The notes under the pieces were generated by a model. The model saw only the letters and a list, made by a program, of their open reading frames with translations, was not told where the DNA came from and searched no databases. A program made the position numbers and the translations under genes. A stretch of DNA of 64,000 nt, taken from assembly GCA_944472135.2 (NCBI GenBank), contig CALYDD020000290.1, positions 58,020-122,019 on the forward strand. Direction: 5' to 3'. Origin of the DNA: Trichobilharzia regenti. Its lineage: Eukaryota; Platyhelminthes; Trematoda; Strigeidida; Schistosomatidae. Shown here one piece after another: positions 24,459 through 36,284 of this stretch. The stretch's first letter is position 1. Each line of letters starts with the position of its first letter.

Positions 24459-24992
24459 TACCTTTGTATGATTACAGGATTTCATCATGAGCTGGCATTA
24501 GTTAGAGAACCATTGGAAAACCAACTGAGAGTACTGGACAACTGTTTCGTCAGCCTAGTTTGGGACTCTTCAACAGTACGTACCCACCGGTTTCCGAACC
24601 CAGCACCTTATGGTAGTTACCTGGGTTTTAGTTAAAAATCGTGACCAGTAGGGTGCAGCAGGTCGGGTGTGAGGACAAATACTCGCCGAAGGCATTGGCT
24701 GGTGGTCGCGCTATGTTGTGAATTCGCAGAAGTTAGAATTCATCGGCTGGCCACTGGTTTGGGTCCCAGTGGCTTAATGGTCTACGAGCTAGCTCACCTT
24801 GTAACCAAGGTCCTGGGTTCGAACCCTGGCGGTGGATGAGTGCTGATGAAGAGTCCCAAACTAGGACGAAACAACTGGCCGTCCAGTACTCCCAGCAGGT
24901 TTTCCAATGGTTCTCTGACTAATGTCAGCTCATGATGAAAATCCTGTAACCAATCAAATCCCTACAAACCAACACTGAATACCTTTGTATGA
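24459..24992. mobile_element. Family 1 fold-back SINE with perfect 13-bp target-site duplication
   Basis: The direct repeat TACCTTTGTATGA occurs at 24459-24471 and 24980-24992. Between them are a minus-strand 3' arm (24472 to about 24625) and a full plus-strand copy (about 24630-24979) with an A box (TGGCTTAATGG, about 24771), a B box (GGTTCGAACCC, about 24817) and a well-kept hammerhead-like module (24838-24891). The 3' end is CCAATCAAATCCCTACAAACC. This is the best-preserved copy of the fold-back unit in the window. Confidence 0.88.
24838..24891 (+). ncRNA. Hammerhead-like fold with AUGAAGA core (family 1)
   Basis: Stem I pairs GAGTGCTG with CAGTACTC (eight pairs, one wobble). The core then reads ATGAAGA where the hammerhead consensus has CUGANGA, so only C3 differs. 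Stem II is GTCC/GGAC with loop CAAACTA, followed by GAAA (24868-24871), a short stem III and the triplet GTC (24881-24883). C3 is part of the catalytic core and pairs with G8 in known hammerheads, so cleavage would be expected to be weak or absent. Structure is inferred by eye. Confidence 0.55.
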
Positions 24993-25199
24993 CTTTTCTT
25001 CATATAGGCTATTCTAACTATGCTCTAGAATTATTTTTAAAAATTTAATTTCGATATGGACTAAGTAGTATACTGGCTAAATTAATGTGCTTGTGTGTGT
25101 GTGTGTATGTGTGTCTGTGTGTGCTACGGTATGTGCGTATAATCGTTGCGAAAATTTCCTTTTTGATCATTTATTATTAGTGGTTGAAGTGGTTGAAGG

Positions 25200-25465
25200 T
25201 AATAGAAAGAAAACCTGTTTGATTTAGGCTTCGTGCTTGTGGATACTTGTCAACAAGGTGTATCTGCAACCTTGTGGGTGATTGAGACCCATGTCAGTCT
25301 ATCACCGCCTTCAGAGACGTTACCATTGAGCTATTCGGATGGGGTGGGGGACTCACGTTTGACCTCCTCTAGAGGATTGGAGTGAATACATGAATTTGTC
25401 TCTAGGGGAGTAGCCAGTGTCATCTGTCTTAGTGTGTTGGTTTTGACCGAAATCTATCAGTAAAT
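25200..25465 (-). repeat. Decayed family 3 repeat
   Basis: The minus strand has an A box (TAGCTCAATGG, near 25328-25338) and then the ribozyme region as CTTG-TTGACAA-...-GCACGAAGCC. The core is mutated (CUGANGA to TTGACAA, GAAA to GAAG), so no activity is expected. Confidence 0.6.
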
Positions 25466-25759
25466 TTCGTAAGGTTGTAGTAGTCGGGAAGCTGAGTATA
25501 TCATGGGGTATCGCCTTCGTCGATGAGCAGTGTTTGCCGACATTCGATTAGGTTGGTAAAGCGTTAGGGAAGGTAAAACCATAACCTGTCATCAGCCCAT
25601 GATAGATTGATGTTTGGTGTTATTCAGTTGCACTCCCATACAGTTGGTAATGAGCTACACATATTGTGTGCTTAAACCCCGGTAAGTGGAGGTGGATCCG
25701 AATCTGTGGCTCCGTGGTTGGAAGTCGAATGCCTAAACCACTGAGCCACAACTCCACAT

Positions 25760-26095
25760 TAGTTCATGAAGACTCGGAGTGTTGGTTTGAGTCACATAGG
25801 GAGATACAGGCTGAGAGTGCTCGGGATGGTAAGAACCAGTGTCTAGGGACTATTGGTGATATGGCGTAAAATCTTTCTCAATGGCGCAGATACAAATTCA
25901 GCCTTTTGTAGGCTCACACATCCACTCAACCATCGTATTTTTTTCGACGTTACTATTCTTTCTAACTCACATTTCTGCCTGCTATAATTCTTCTGAATCT
26001 TTTTTTCTCTACCTTCGTGCGCTACATGTAGTGTGGCAACTTTAAATGCTGCACTTCTATGCAAAGTTATATAGTGCAACTCAGTTAGTTAGCAT
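25760..26095 (+). mobile_element. RTE-like LINE 3' fragment
   Basis: The plus strand keeps GATGGTAAGAACCAGTGTCTAGG and GGTGATATGGCG...TCTCAATGGCG, corresponding to the C-terminal end of the 2540 LINE frame (D-G-K-N, G-D-M-A, S-Q-W-R). The 3' UTR follows with TAGTGTGGCAACTTTAAATG and a decayed TGCAAAGTTATAT end. Confidence 0.65.
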
Positions 26096-26204
26096 CTATT
26101 GTGTATGTATATGTGTGTGAAGGGCATGTTCATTGTGTCATTGGTACTTGTAATTGTTATAGATTGATAAGGCTTACATTTCCAGTTGTTATTCATATTT
26201 TGGG

Positions 26205-26440
26205 GTTTGCATTAATTACATTTGTTAGCTGCTGATAGGCCTTGGTGATCACTGAATTCCAGCACAAGCAGGCTGAATAGTCAACAAACTTGGTATCATA
26301 ATCTGAAGGTCCCAAGTTAGATGATTCCTGATAGATTCGTGGGTGTGTACAGATGAGGAGTCCCAAAATGGGATGAAACATGTGTTCACAGTGCTCCCCA
26401 GTTTTCAGTGATCTCTCTAACTGATTAAATCTGACAGTTG
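26205..26440 (+). repeat. Family 1 tRNA-headed SINE, worn copy
   Basis: The head is unclear. The module GTACAG-ATGAGGA-GTCC...ATGAAAC...TTCACAGTGCTCCCC and the CTCTCTAACTGATT 3' part are recognisable. The core again starts with A rather than C. Confidence 0.6.
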
Positions 26441-26598
26441 ACATTTCTCATTTGTATGAGAGTTAGTGAAGTCTTATTGTAACTGGAGTCATTCAAGAGT
26501 AAAAATGAGTCATTCTCTAGTTTTTTTTTAACCCTCACTGTGTTAATACTCTAATAGTATTACAATAATTGTATGTATTTGTTTTTGTGTTTTTTCAG

Positions 26599-27769
26599 CT
26601 AAACTATGTGATATTGATGGTGTTAAACCATTGCTTACAAATCCTTTATCAGATAATTGTAAAAGAACTGAATCGAATAGTGGCAATAATAATAATAAAC
26701 CACATCATTTATTCAGTGTGGCTGCTCTAACCGATGAAGTTATGCACCACTCACCTCATTCAACATCAGATGATTATAAGCCTCAGTTAACTAATATAAA
26801 ATCACCAAAACCTAGTCCAACTAACAGCAATAATAAGAAACGAATGCATAGACGATCCGAACAATACGATGCTCCATCATCTGCTTATGATAATTATGAT
26901 AAATCATCATCTGTTACACATTCCCAGCATGAATACGCTACATATACAGACCGGTGTACTATTACTACAGATAACAGAAATAATGAAACGCCTAAAAGTG
27001 GAATGATGATGAATTTAACCAGTCGTAATAATAATAACATTGATCGAATATATGATAATATGTCAAAATATTCTTCACTACCACTGTCCTCCTCATGCTC
27101 CGCCGCCGCCACTTCCTCTTCCTCCTCCCCATCCTTGTCATCTGGTCATCATGTGGTATCATCAAATCAAAATCTCAACATGAACAAGATGATGTCATCT
27201 GGACAGCGTAATTCTTGCATCGATGTTTCATCGTCAGTAATTCATGCATATAAAGCGTCGAGAGCAGGTAGTCGGGAAGGCATGTTAAATTCCATGCATC
27301 ATAATTCACAATTCAATCAATTTAAACCAATGTCGTCGTCAGTATTACAGTCAACACCAACAAAACCATCATCATCATCAGTATCCTCGACATCGTCATT
27401 GTCGTCAAATATCAACTCAAATCCGTCACTACTTCCACATCAAAATTTATTAAAACAATTCATGGGTATTGACTCACAAACAGCTAATCAATTGTTTAAT
27501 GACCCGCGTTTTATGGAATTGTATGCATTAACTATGGCTACATTAAATGGCAGCAGCGGTGGTGGTCGTGGTGTTGATGGTAAGGAGCCTTTGTCATCAT
27601 CGCATCGAATCCCATTGATGAATCATGAAAATACAGCTTCAAATCCAATTAGTAATATTAGTCAAAATAATAATCATAATAATAACAGTAATGCAAGCAA
27701 TCAAATTAGAAATGGATGTATGAATGAGTATTCGCGTAGTGATCCATCATCACTTTTCACGGAAACAAT
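26599..27769 (+). CDS. Large internal exon of the host gene, Ser/Asn-rich
   Basis: The exon follows TTTTTGTGTTTTTTCAG and ends at ACAAT|GTAAGT (27769). It is open throughout for about 390 codons. The first residues (A-K-L-C-D-I-D-G-V-K-P-L-L-T-N-P-L) join the 43-nt exon and are not low-complexity. Asn, Ser and His-rich stretches follow, with a short basic patch (K-K-R-M-H-R-R), a second Ser-run zone, and a hydrophobic island about residues 275-305 of the exon (L-L-K-Q-F-M-G-I-D and D-P-R-F-M-E-L-Y-A-L). It leaves two spare bases (AT), which the next exon completes. The islands may be short helical docking motifs in a disordered chain. This is inference. Confidence 0.85.
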
Positions 27770-28089
27770 GTAAGTCCTTCTGTTACATTGCGTTTATTAC
27801 TTACAACAGTTATTGATTGTTTGTTTGTTTCGCCGCAAAACATAACTTTTACTTACAGTAAAATACAGGATTAATCTTCTTATAGGGAACTGATTTCTAT
27901 AAGGTTTTCATTGAGATGTCAATGTTTATCATTGACTCATTGACTGTCATCCATTAGATGTGACTGGAATAATGCTTGTATTAATTAAGGTTGTATTGTT
28001 TGTTCGATAAGCTGTGTACTTGTTTGTTGATTCTAAATGTGACCTGATGTACTCTGTGTAGAGAAAGGTTTTTGTTCGCATACATTAAC

Positions 28090-28310
28090 TGGTCACACTA
28101 AGCGTCCGTGGTTCAGTGGTAGGAATGTTCACCAATCAGGCTTCACAGTTCGCAGTCGACGCGTTTTCAACCCTCGCTTAGTCTGTGGTAGGCCCGGCAA
28201 AGGTGGTAGTTTTGAAGGGAGACTAGCAACCTGATCCCATAAGGAATAAACATGACACTGCTACTGAAAATTCAAAGCTCAAGCTTGAATCCGTATGTTC
28301 CACTGAAAAG
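28090..28310 (+). repeat. Family 2 tRNA-headed SINE
   Basis: The head is CGTGGTTCAGTGGTAGGA. The body has TAGTCTGTGGTAGGCCCGG, CTAGCAACCTGATCCC and the 3' AAGCTTGAATCCGTATGTTCCACTG. The B box is mutated. Confidence 0.65.
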
Positions 28311-28394
28311 AGAAAAAAGGAAGAAAAAATTGGTCACTGTGGTATAACCGTTGTTGTTATCGGCAGGTTGCCTTCTGGAAGCTAAGCTTTATGT

Positions 28395-28765
28395 TTATTA
28401 GAATTTATTAGTGGGGTGTCTCTACCACTAAGGTAGCTAGTCGAGGCTCACGACTAACCTCTTGTATAGTACTGTAATGTGTACATTGATCGTTCCTGTT
28501 TCTTGTCCTTAGTGTTGGCGCTGGTCGAATTTTGTTATTTAAATTTGCTGCGTAGTCCACGAAGCTGGGAGAGTCGCCATCTGGATGCTTTCTAAATTGG
28601 CATAATGGTAGTTGAATACAGTCGTCAAGAGGTGTTAGATCTGGATTTTGTGCATATTCACTAGTAATGGTGAGTTGTCACCTCAAAGGCATTGGTACTC
28701 TGTCGGAGATTCGAGCTTCTGTCACCCAGTTCTGTAATCAGAGATATTAATTAATTCGTAATAAG
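28395..28765 (-). repeat. Decayed family 3 repeat
   Basis: A worn minus-strand copy: GATTCGAGC (B-box remnant), CCTCAAAGGC, then CCACGAAGC. No intact hammerhead core is left. Confidence 0.4.
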
Positions 28766-29544
28766 TTATGGATATAATTCGTAGTGATTGTGAAGGTGGA
28801 GTAAAAGTCTAGGTTACGGCAAGAATCGAACTAAAACTGGTCTTCAAATCAGTAGTTGGGTGTGCTATACCAGCTGAGTTGTATGGCTCGAACTGCTAAC
28901 CACATCACCTTATCTTATTGGAATTATCATCGTTTATTTGTGTTGGAAACAGACTAGCATAATCTTTGTTTCACCTCAGCCTAATCGATATCACTTTATT
29001 TGCCTATTTTGGTTTGTAAAGAAAGGTCAATTATTTTCATACTTAATAGAAAAAAAATGTTAAAAAACAAACAAATAAACATAAATAATAATAATAATAA
29101 TAACAACAATCGATTCTAGTCCAATTGTTCGTTGTTGTTTTTTTCCCTCCATTTCATTCACTTCAATAAGACACATTTCGCATTTACATTTTTGTATTCG
29201 TTTTGTGAGTTTCTCTCATACCACAACTGCCTTTCTTTCCTTGTTGTATAGTTTTCTCCTCTCTCTCTCTCTCTCTGCCTCTCATCTTCCGGTTCATCTG
29301 TACACAAAATGAATAAATTAATTAAGGCTTTCTTTTAAAGTGTATTGTTGTCTAGTTCCCTCTTTAGTCTGTAGTGTATATACTATTGACCTAGTTCTTT
29401 CTGTCAATCAAAGAACACACACACACACACACAACCCAACTAAGCAGTGGGTGATTTGACATGATAATGCTGAAGTTTATGACTTTATTAAAATTGGGTA
29501 ATATGAAATTTTGTTTTGAACACATATAGATATATACATTAAGT

Positions 29545-29795
29545 GAGCGTTGGTGGTTCACTGATGGTAGGATGCTTGCCAATCGCACAGGAGGAGGTCA
29601 GGGTTCGATTCTCGACTAAAACACTCCAATCCCCAACCACCTCCCCGCCCATTTTTCTAGCCTGTAGGAAGTCCCGAAAAGCGGAAAGGTTATGAGTGCA
29701 ACTAGCAATACCTGTCGTGTAAGAATAACACCATTGCTTTACTGAGAATGCAAAGCTTTTTAGCTTGAAGTCTTATTTCCCATTTAGAATGAAAT
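29545..29795 (+). repeat. Family 2 tRNA-headed SINE
   Basis: A-box-like TGGTGGTTCACTGATGGTAGG, B box GGTTCGATTCTCG (about 29602), then CTAGCAATACCTG and the 3' AGCTTGAAGTCTTATTTCCCATTTAG. Confidence 0.65.
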
Positions 29796-29934
29796 GAATA
29801 AAAACAACGTATGTTAGGTATTTAGTTTAATTTTTGATTTTCCTGTCGATTGATTGGACTGAAGTGCTCGGTCTCAGGTTGACATGTCGGCTTCTTGTGC
29901 AGATGCTTCGACGATGTCTGGCATTTAATTAGAA

Positions 29935-30130
29935 TTTAATTTGTGTATGGTGACTAGCAGTGGAATCAGGATGCGCATATTGTCCTATTTGGGACTCGTC
30001 ATCCGAATGAACCTGCATTACCCAGTTAGTCATGATGTTTCCACCGAGGCTCGAACCCAGCGCCCATAGTTTCAAAGCCTCATCCACTGGACCACTTGCG
30101 CCAAGGGAGCCACCTCTTGTGCAACGGGTC
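29935..30130 (-). repeat. Smα-like SINE (family 4) with decayed hammerhead
   Basis: On the minus strand the element has a good A box (TGGTCCAGTGG, complement of about 30079-30089), a B box (GGTTCGAGCCT, about 30050-30060), the CATCATGACTAACTGGG linker and a hammerhead whose core reads ATGACGA, with GAAA replaced by CAATA. It should not cleave. It forms an inverted pair with the copy at 30140. Confidence 0.8.
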
Positions 30131-30139
30131 ATATTAATT

Positions 30140-30345
30140 ATTTAAATGAATTTTGGATTTTCCCGTCGATTGATTGGACCGAAGTGCTCGGTCTCAGGTT
30201 GACATGTCGGCTTTGAAACTATGGGCACTGGGTTCGAGCCTCAGTGGGAACATCATCATTCACTGAGAAATGCAGGTACATCCAACTGACGAGTCCCAAA
30301 TAGGACGGAATGCGCATCCTGGTATTTAGACCGTTGATTTTCACA
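30140..30345 (+). repeat. Smα-like SINE (family 4), plus copy
   Basis: The 5' flank GTCGATTGATTGGACCGAAGTG also occurs at 29848 and, worn, at 39220, so it probably belongs to the element. A B box (GGTTCGAGCCT) follows at about 30230. The hammerhead has CTGACGA at 30286-30292 and a GTCC/GGAC stem, but GAAA reads GGAA (30307-30310), an A-to-G change in the catalytic core that should abolish activity. Confidence 0.8.
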
Positions 30346-30394
30346 ACTACGTAGGTGGAAATAGTTTTGGTTCCTGACTGCCTGACTGATTGAT

Positions 30395-31060
30395 TAGGTT
30401 GTCAACATAGAACTTTCTACAAGGACACAGGAGTCCAAGTCGCAACACTCCCTCTAGCACACATAAAAGTAAAGAAGAAGAATATAAAGAAATTGTAAGG
30501 AACGGTAATAAACAGGGGTGGGGTTGAGGTGAGGGAAGAATAATTATCCCATGAAGAATAATGAGGATTTATTGTCTGAGAGTTCATAAAGAGTAAATGC
30601 ATTTCCACCACTGGGAACGATTTTGTGGCCATACTGTCAACAGTCTCACTCCAATAAGTTCTTTGTATCTTGAGGAACCCAGTCAGACTGCATACATCTC
30701 CCTACATGGGTGGCTCAAACTGACATTCAGACACTTCTTCATCGGTTGGTACCAGATTTTGATTTGGCCTCTCCTCAATCTTATGTCAGATAACAGTTTT
30801 CGACATGGGAGACGATAGCTTGGTAGGTGTCTTCACCATCTCAATCAATGCAGCTTGACAACCTCATTAATTGATTGTCCCCTCCCCCCCCTACTTAATA
30901 ATTTACTCCTAACCTCAATATTATTCATCACCATATTGTTATACTACTTAACAGTGGAGATAGAACATAGGTAAGTATGGTAACAAACAGTTAGCCTCTT
31001 CAAGACCACCACTTTTAACATTCAAAGTTGACAACCATAAAGAAAGTTTGCATGTATGTA
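30395..31060 (-). mobile_element. RTE-like LINE remnant
   Basis: The minus strand has the same order as the 2366-3175 LINE (3' tail near 30400, then TGGTGAAG...CCAAGCTATCGTCTCCC and so on), but frames are broken and similarity is low. It is an old copy. Confidence 0.65.
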
Positions 31061-31439
31061 TACGCGATTAGCTGTTACATTTGACTAGTTCAAACTTCAC
31101 ATGCAAATGAACATTAACTCTCAGTGTATGCATTGTATGTATGTATACCAGTTAGGTGAAGTACAGGGTTGTGTACACATACATATAACAAAATACGCAA
31201 TATCTATTTTAGAACTATTGTTAACGATAATGTATAGCTTATATACTAGAGGTAGAATTTATATATAGTATTAGTTAAACAAAGATGTCAATCATACATC
31301 GAGATATGCTTAATTATGATAATTATAGGAATATTAATAATAATAAAAGCATAATAATATAACCTAATAATCATCTGGATTTTCATGAATATAACGTTAA
31401 GGTTGCTCTGCTTTTTTTGTGAAGGCTGTTAGATAAGAT

Positions 31440-31750
31440 CGGATTAAGGTCTGTATAGATTAGGGGAGTAATCAATCGCATCTTTCTAGTCATTTGTGTT
31501 GGTGCCGACTAAATTCCATTTATTAACTTCGAATGCTTGTCACGAAGCCAGAGTGACTCCCCACTATGGTCTGCTTCGAATTGGTAGCAAGTCCTTGACG
31601 TGATTTTCCTGCTTGATACCATTTGTAGCCAATTAGGTAGTGTACTAGCGATCGAGTAGGGACTGATATCTCTTCAGAGATTTGAACTCGCATGGTCTAG
31701 TGTCGTTGTCAGAGACACCATCATTAAGGTACTAAGGCTCAACTATATCA
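31440..31750 (-). repeat. Decayed family 3 repeat
   Basis: A worn minus-strand copy with CACGAAGCCAG (ribozyme remnant), GATTTGAACTCG (B-box remnant) and a GTCAGAGACACCATCATT head. The hammerhead core is lost. Confidence 0.45.
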
Positions 31751-31794
31751 AAATACATCATGTGCTACAAAACAGTGGTGAAAATGTTTGTTGG

Positions 31795-31900
31795 TTGATA
31801 GTAACTAAGCTAGTAGTGGGATCTAGGCACGTTTCGTCCTATTCAAGACTCGTGAATGGTGGTATTTCCACCACTGAGGAGACTCATAGTCAGTACTGTT
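31795..31900 (-). repeat. Smα-like relic
   Basis: The minus strand keeps AATAGGACGAAACGTGCCTAGATCCCACTACTAGC, the right half of a hammerhead plus family end. The left core reads TTCACGA, so the ribozyme is broken. Confidence 0.55.
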
Positions 31901-32206
31901 ATCGTCCGAGGAAAATAATTGCTTACAATTTTGACTATTACTTTTCTCCCAGTCACCCAGTAGAGTGATGAAAGCTTCGCAAATTAACCATCCAGCTCAG
32001 AGAACAAAACTTTTCTCTGTTCTGTATTTTTTCAAGATTCTTCTTATGTTTGTTTTGTGTGTTTGTATATCTGCTGGTAATTTTTATCTTATCTGCTCAC
32101 TTATTACTATTATTATTATGAGACAGCAGGTCATATTTACACACCTGTGTATACGCACATGTATACATTCGTGCGTATACATACAGACATTTTCGTGATT
32201 TCAATT

Positions 32207-32291
32207 TCACTCACTCACTCACTCACTCACTCACTCACTCACTCACTCACTCACTCACTCACTCACTCACTCACTCACTCACTCACTCACT
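32207..32291. repeat. (CACT)n tetranucleotide array
   Basis: About 21 perfect copies of a 4-nt unit (TCAC/CACT). It is likely length-variable between individuals. Confidence 0.97.
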
Positions 32292-32436
32292 TTCACCCTT
32301 TCAATGGTCATCTGAACGTCTTCTTCTGTTCTTTTTTCTCTTCCTTTTTCGTCTTGTTTGTTTTCAATCTTTAGATTTGATAAGATATGCTATTATTGAA
32401 TAATAATGGTCTAACTATCTTTTAGTCTTTTCTACA

Positions 32437-32438
<2 letters not shown>

Positions 32439-32476
<38 letters not shown>
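32439..32476. repeat. (TA)n microsatellite
   Basis: About 19 perfect AT dinucleotides. Confidence 0.95.
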
Positions 32477-32480
<4 letters not shown>

Positions 32481-33539
32481 ATACTTAAACGACTGTGACA
32501 CTTAGTTTTCATATGTAAACTAATATTATTAATAATAATGGTAATAATAATAGTAATAACGACTAATTACCTAGTTCAGCTCCTAAGGGATTATATGATG
32601 CAGATATTTGATTTCATCTCAGTGCTATAAAAATAAAGTTAATAACACAATATAACAATGATAATGATGATAGGAATAGTGGTGGTATGAGCTGTTCACA
32701 CAGATTTCCATTTTATTTTACTCTTTACACAGAGTTATTCAATATTATTCTTGTGAGTTGATGCTCTCATGCTCTCTCTCTCTCACTCACACACACACAC
32801 ACACAAATACACACTTGCGAAACACTAGTGAATTCTTAATGGAATATAGTTACCCTTTGTTTGTTTGTGTTTGTGTCTATTTCCTTGATTGCTGTCGTTG
32901 TTGTTTTCTTGGCGGAGAATTTGTGTTATTCAAAGTGAATAATGAAAAAAAAATGAGATGTAAACGTCTCACTGATATTATTACCATTAGTAGTAGTAGT
33001 AGTAGTAGTCATGCTGGTATTTGCTATGACGTCAACAATTTACTCATTTCACAAATAGCACACATAATTTTTCGTTTCTTATAACAAGAAAAGGTGTTCA
33101 AGAAGAAGAAGAAGAAGGAAAACAATGAAACAGAGAGAGGGGGACAAGGAGGTTGTGATCAAAAGTGAAATAACAACGGAAATGAGAAGAATTAGAAAGA
33201 TCACAATAACTACAGACACACCTGAACGTGTAGATTGGGCTGTTTTACACTGTTGTCTAAACGCTCAGCTTCTACCCACTGAATCATGTGTTTGAATCCT
33301 GCTCTACACTATACTTTGGCCTAGGCAACTAGGTAGTACCATGATTAGCCAACCGTCACCGCACACCGCATACGTGTGGCGGCTTATTACTGACTGGCTG
33401 AGTTTCAAAACAGAAGTACTGTAGCTCGAGTTACTACATATTTTATAAGAGCACACTGAAGGGTAGAGAAAAAAGAAAAACACAGAGTAATAATAGACGA
33501 AAATGTGCGGGAATAGTGGGGATATAATCGACTCGGGAG

Positions 33540-33945
33540 TTCGTAAAGAGTGACAACATTGCATTGGAACCATAGACAGAAATTTTGAACGTCACTATCA
33601 GCAATCTGAAGCTATTGGTTCTTAGCTTCTCGAGAACTCGTTATACCATATACATCTCTACATCGGTGGCATAAACAAAAAGTCAAAGTGTTCATGAAAT
33701 GGTACTATGTTTTGGTGTGACCTGCCTTCAATCTTTTCCAGCTCAGTTTTTTGTCAGCTAACATTACTCGACATCGGAGTCGATGACTTAGCATCCGTAT
33801 CGCGTATCTCAATCGACGTATCTTTACAACCCCATCGAGTGATTATTCCTACATACCTAATAGTTAACGCTTAACCTCAATATACCACTTAACAAAGGAG
33901 ACAGAACATAAACACTTATTGTCAAAGACAACTAAGGGGTGGCGT
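33540..33945 (-). mobile_element. RTE-like LINE remnant
   Basis: The minus strand shows the order of the SR2-type C-terminal region (TTAGTTGTCTTTGACAATAAG, GTTAAGCGTTAAC, GCTAACAAAA), with many stops. It is old and non-functional. Confidence 0.6.
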
Positions 33946-34794
33946 GGCTTACAGCCTCATGCGTGTGAGAGATGTTTAAATGAATTTTCATTAACCTTGA
34001 CACTTTTAGTGTATGGTTCATTTCCAATCCCATGGAGATGCAAGTAGTTGTTTGGGGGGGGGGGAGTGGTGCTCTTCTCATCTTGATTGTCTAGCGCTCA
34101 TTAGTTAGACTCTATGATTCGATTATTGGTGTCAAGGCTTCAAATCACATTGTCAATGGCGTAAATCTATTCACTCTTTGTGATGCTTCAGATATCTATT
34201 AAATCTTCATTATTTCCCACATAATCATTCTTTTCCTTTTATTATATAGTTTCCATTGCATTTCTTTTCTGTACTCTTTACGTTTATTTATGTGTGCTTG
34301 TCTGAATTGTGACAACTTGACCACCACCTGGTGATGGTTACACACTTTTATACTACGTTAATCAACATAGACAGACGATGTTGAAACTTTGTGACTTTTT
34401 TTGTTGATCTGTTCCATACATATATCATTAGACATAACTGAAATCGGATCTGATGTTAATATCGCATAATCCTCTTAATTATTATCCTGTCATTATTACT
34501 CTATGTCATGTCTGGATGTCAAGTTGGAAGGTGAAAAGACAGAACACGAAGAAGTAAAAAGGCATAGGGAAAAAAAGGCGAAAGGTCAATGAATGGATGA
34601 ATAGATTAGGTGTCGCTATTGATATTGTATTTTGCTAAGGTATAAATCCACCTACACCAGTGTGATGGATGCGGAATTACAGGCTTGAAATCACTGTCAT
34701 AAATATTATTGGCTTGTTGTTATGTCTGAAAAACTGTTATTTGTTGCAGTATTATCTATTGTCCATGTTTTGAATTTTACTAACCCTTATTTAG

Positions 34795-34935
34795 AAATGA
34801 CTGACTGATAACAACTGGGAATACTAGCATAGGGTGTTGAAGAGTCCCAAACTAGGACGAAACTACTTGCTTTCTAGTTCTCCGTGTTTTTTTCAGCAGT
34901 TCTCTAGCTGATATCAATCCGTGATCAAAACTGAC
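34795..34935 (+). repeat. Family 1 SINE, 3' part
   Basis: The hammerhead-like module (TTGAAGAGTCCCAAACTAGGACGAAAC) and 3' arm (CAGTTCTCTAGCTGATATCAATCC) are clear. The head is lost. Confidence 0.7.
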
Positions 34936-35224
34936 TAGTAGACAGCTATTTTTTTCTTTTACGTAGTTCCTAAATTCCTTGAGAGTATTACACCGTGCGT
35001 GCGTGTGTGTGTGTGTGTGAAACGGAAAGTAGCGTTAACCTTTGTTTTGAAGTGAGCATAACTTCTCAATTTTACACCTCCCTAGTATAATTCTCAGTGA
35101 AGTAGACCTCACTGATCACAAATTCTTTCTTGGTGTGCTTTTTTCCCCACCTATTCAGGAAATTCCACTTCCTTCAAAGCTAAGTCCTCACTCATAAGTG
35201 AATATTTTTTAAATATTTATTTTA

Positions 35225-35415
35225 GTTTTGATTACAGCTTGATTCCGCACTGTATTTTCGGGACAAGTATGGAATTTTCAGCATGGATATCAGTAGCCCG
35301 AATTTTGCAGGCCGACCATAGATATCAGGTGTTCGTCGGTAGGGGATCGAACCTCGGACCATGTGCATGGTCGGCAAGATTCCTAATCACTGTGTCACCG
35401 ACGCACATATTTATG
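35225..35415 (-). repeat. Family 2 SINE variant with a distinct 3' half
   Basis: The minus strand has GCGTCGGTGACACAGTGATTAGG, a B box GGTTCGATCCC (about 35344-35354), and then a 3' half that includes ACCTGATATCTATGG and GCATGGATATCAG on the plus strand. The same 3' half follows the copy at 39995-40195, which defines a subfamily. Confidence 0.75.
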
Positions 35416-36284
35416 CGTTGAAGTTTCTGTAGAAGTTTTGTTAAGTTTTGGGGGTGGAGTTGCTAGCACCACGCTCCAACCCTCCGTCTTTATCCGGGCT
35501 TAGGACCGGCTAGAAAACTAGCTAGCTAGTAATCTAGGCGAGGTTCATGAGTGAATAAGTGAAGTCTTAATTTTTACTAATTTCCATTGCCCTTTTTAGT
35601 TTTTGACTAAGCTCTGTATTATTTTATAATTGACTGGTAGGTAGGTAGGTAGGTAAGTAGTTAGTATGGCTAAATGTAAACTTAAAGGAACATGTACGTG
35701 CTGTTTTGTAGGAGAATTTCACATATTGCATAATTTATAAATAAATTGAACAATATATAACAATAAGGGAGAAAGGCACACACATACACGTACACAGAAC
35801 GAGCGCGCGCGCGAGAGAGAGAGAGAGAGAAACAAAAAGTTGAGGAAAAGGAGAGTGGGTGAATGAATGAAAATACTGAATCATAATTATTGTTACTTCA
35901 AAATAACTTTCCTTATTTTTTTGACTGTCATATGATGTAACACTTCATATTTACGCTTCACTTGAATTATTCAACTTAACTGAATTCACGTATCAATGAA
36001 TCAGTCAGTCAGTCAGTCAGCCATTCATTTATAATAGAGGACACAAATTATTTAAGACGATTATATTACACTAGATAATAATAGTAATAATAATAACCTC
36101 ATCCTACAAACTGAAATTCACAGTTAATTTATGTGAATAAAAGCTTAGTAAAGATCTTGAATGAAGTAAGTAATGTCGGCCGGTAATCAAACACCGGTGG
36201 CCAAGCAAATATCCCTACACACCAACAGTTGGAAGGCAAGTGATGTGTTTTGTTGTTGCTGTTGTGACGGTTTAATGACCTTCA

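Noticed and set aside
32207..32291. Regular array as a possible CRISPR
   Set aside because: It is a pure 4-nt tandem repeat with no spacers, in a eukaryotic genome.
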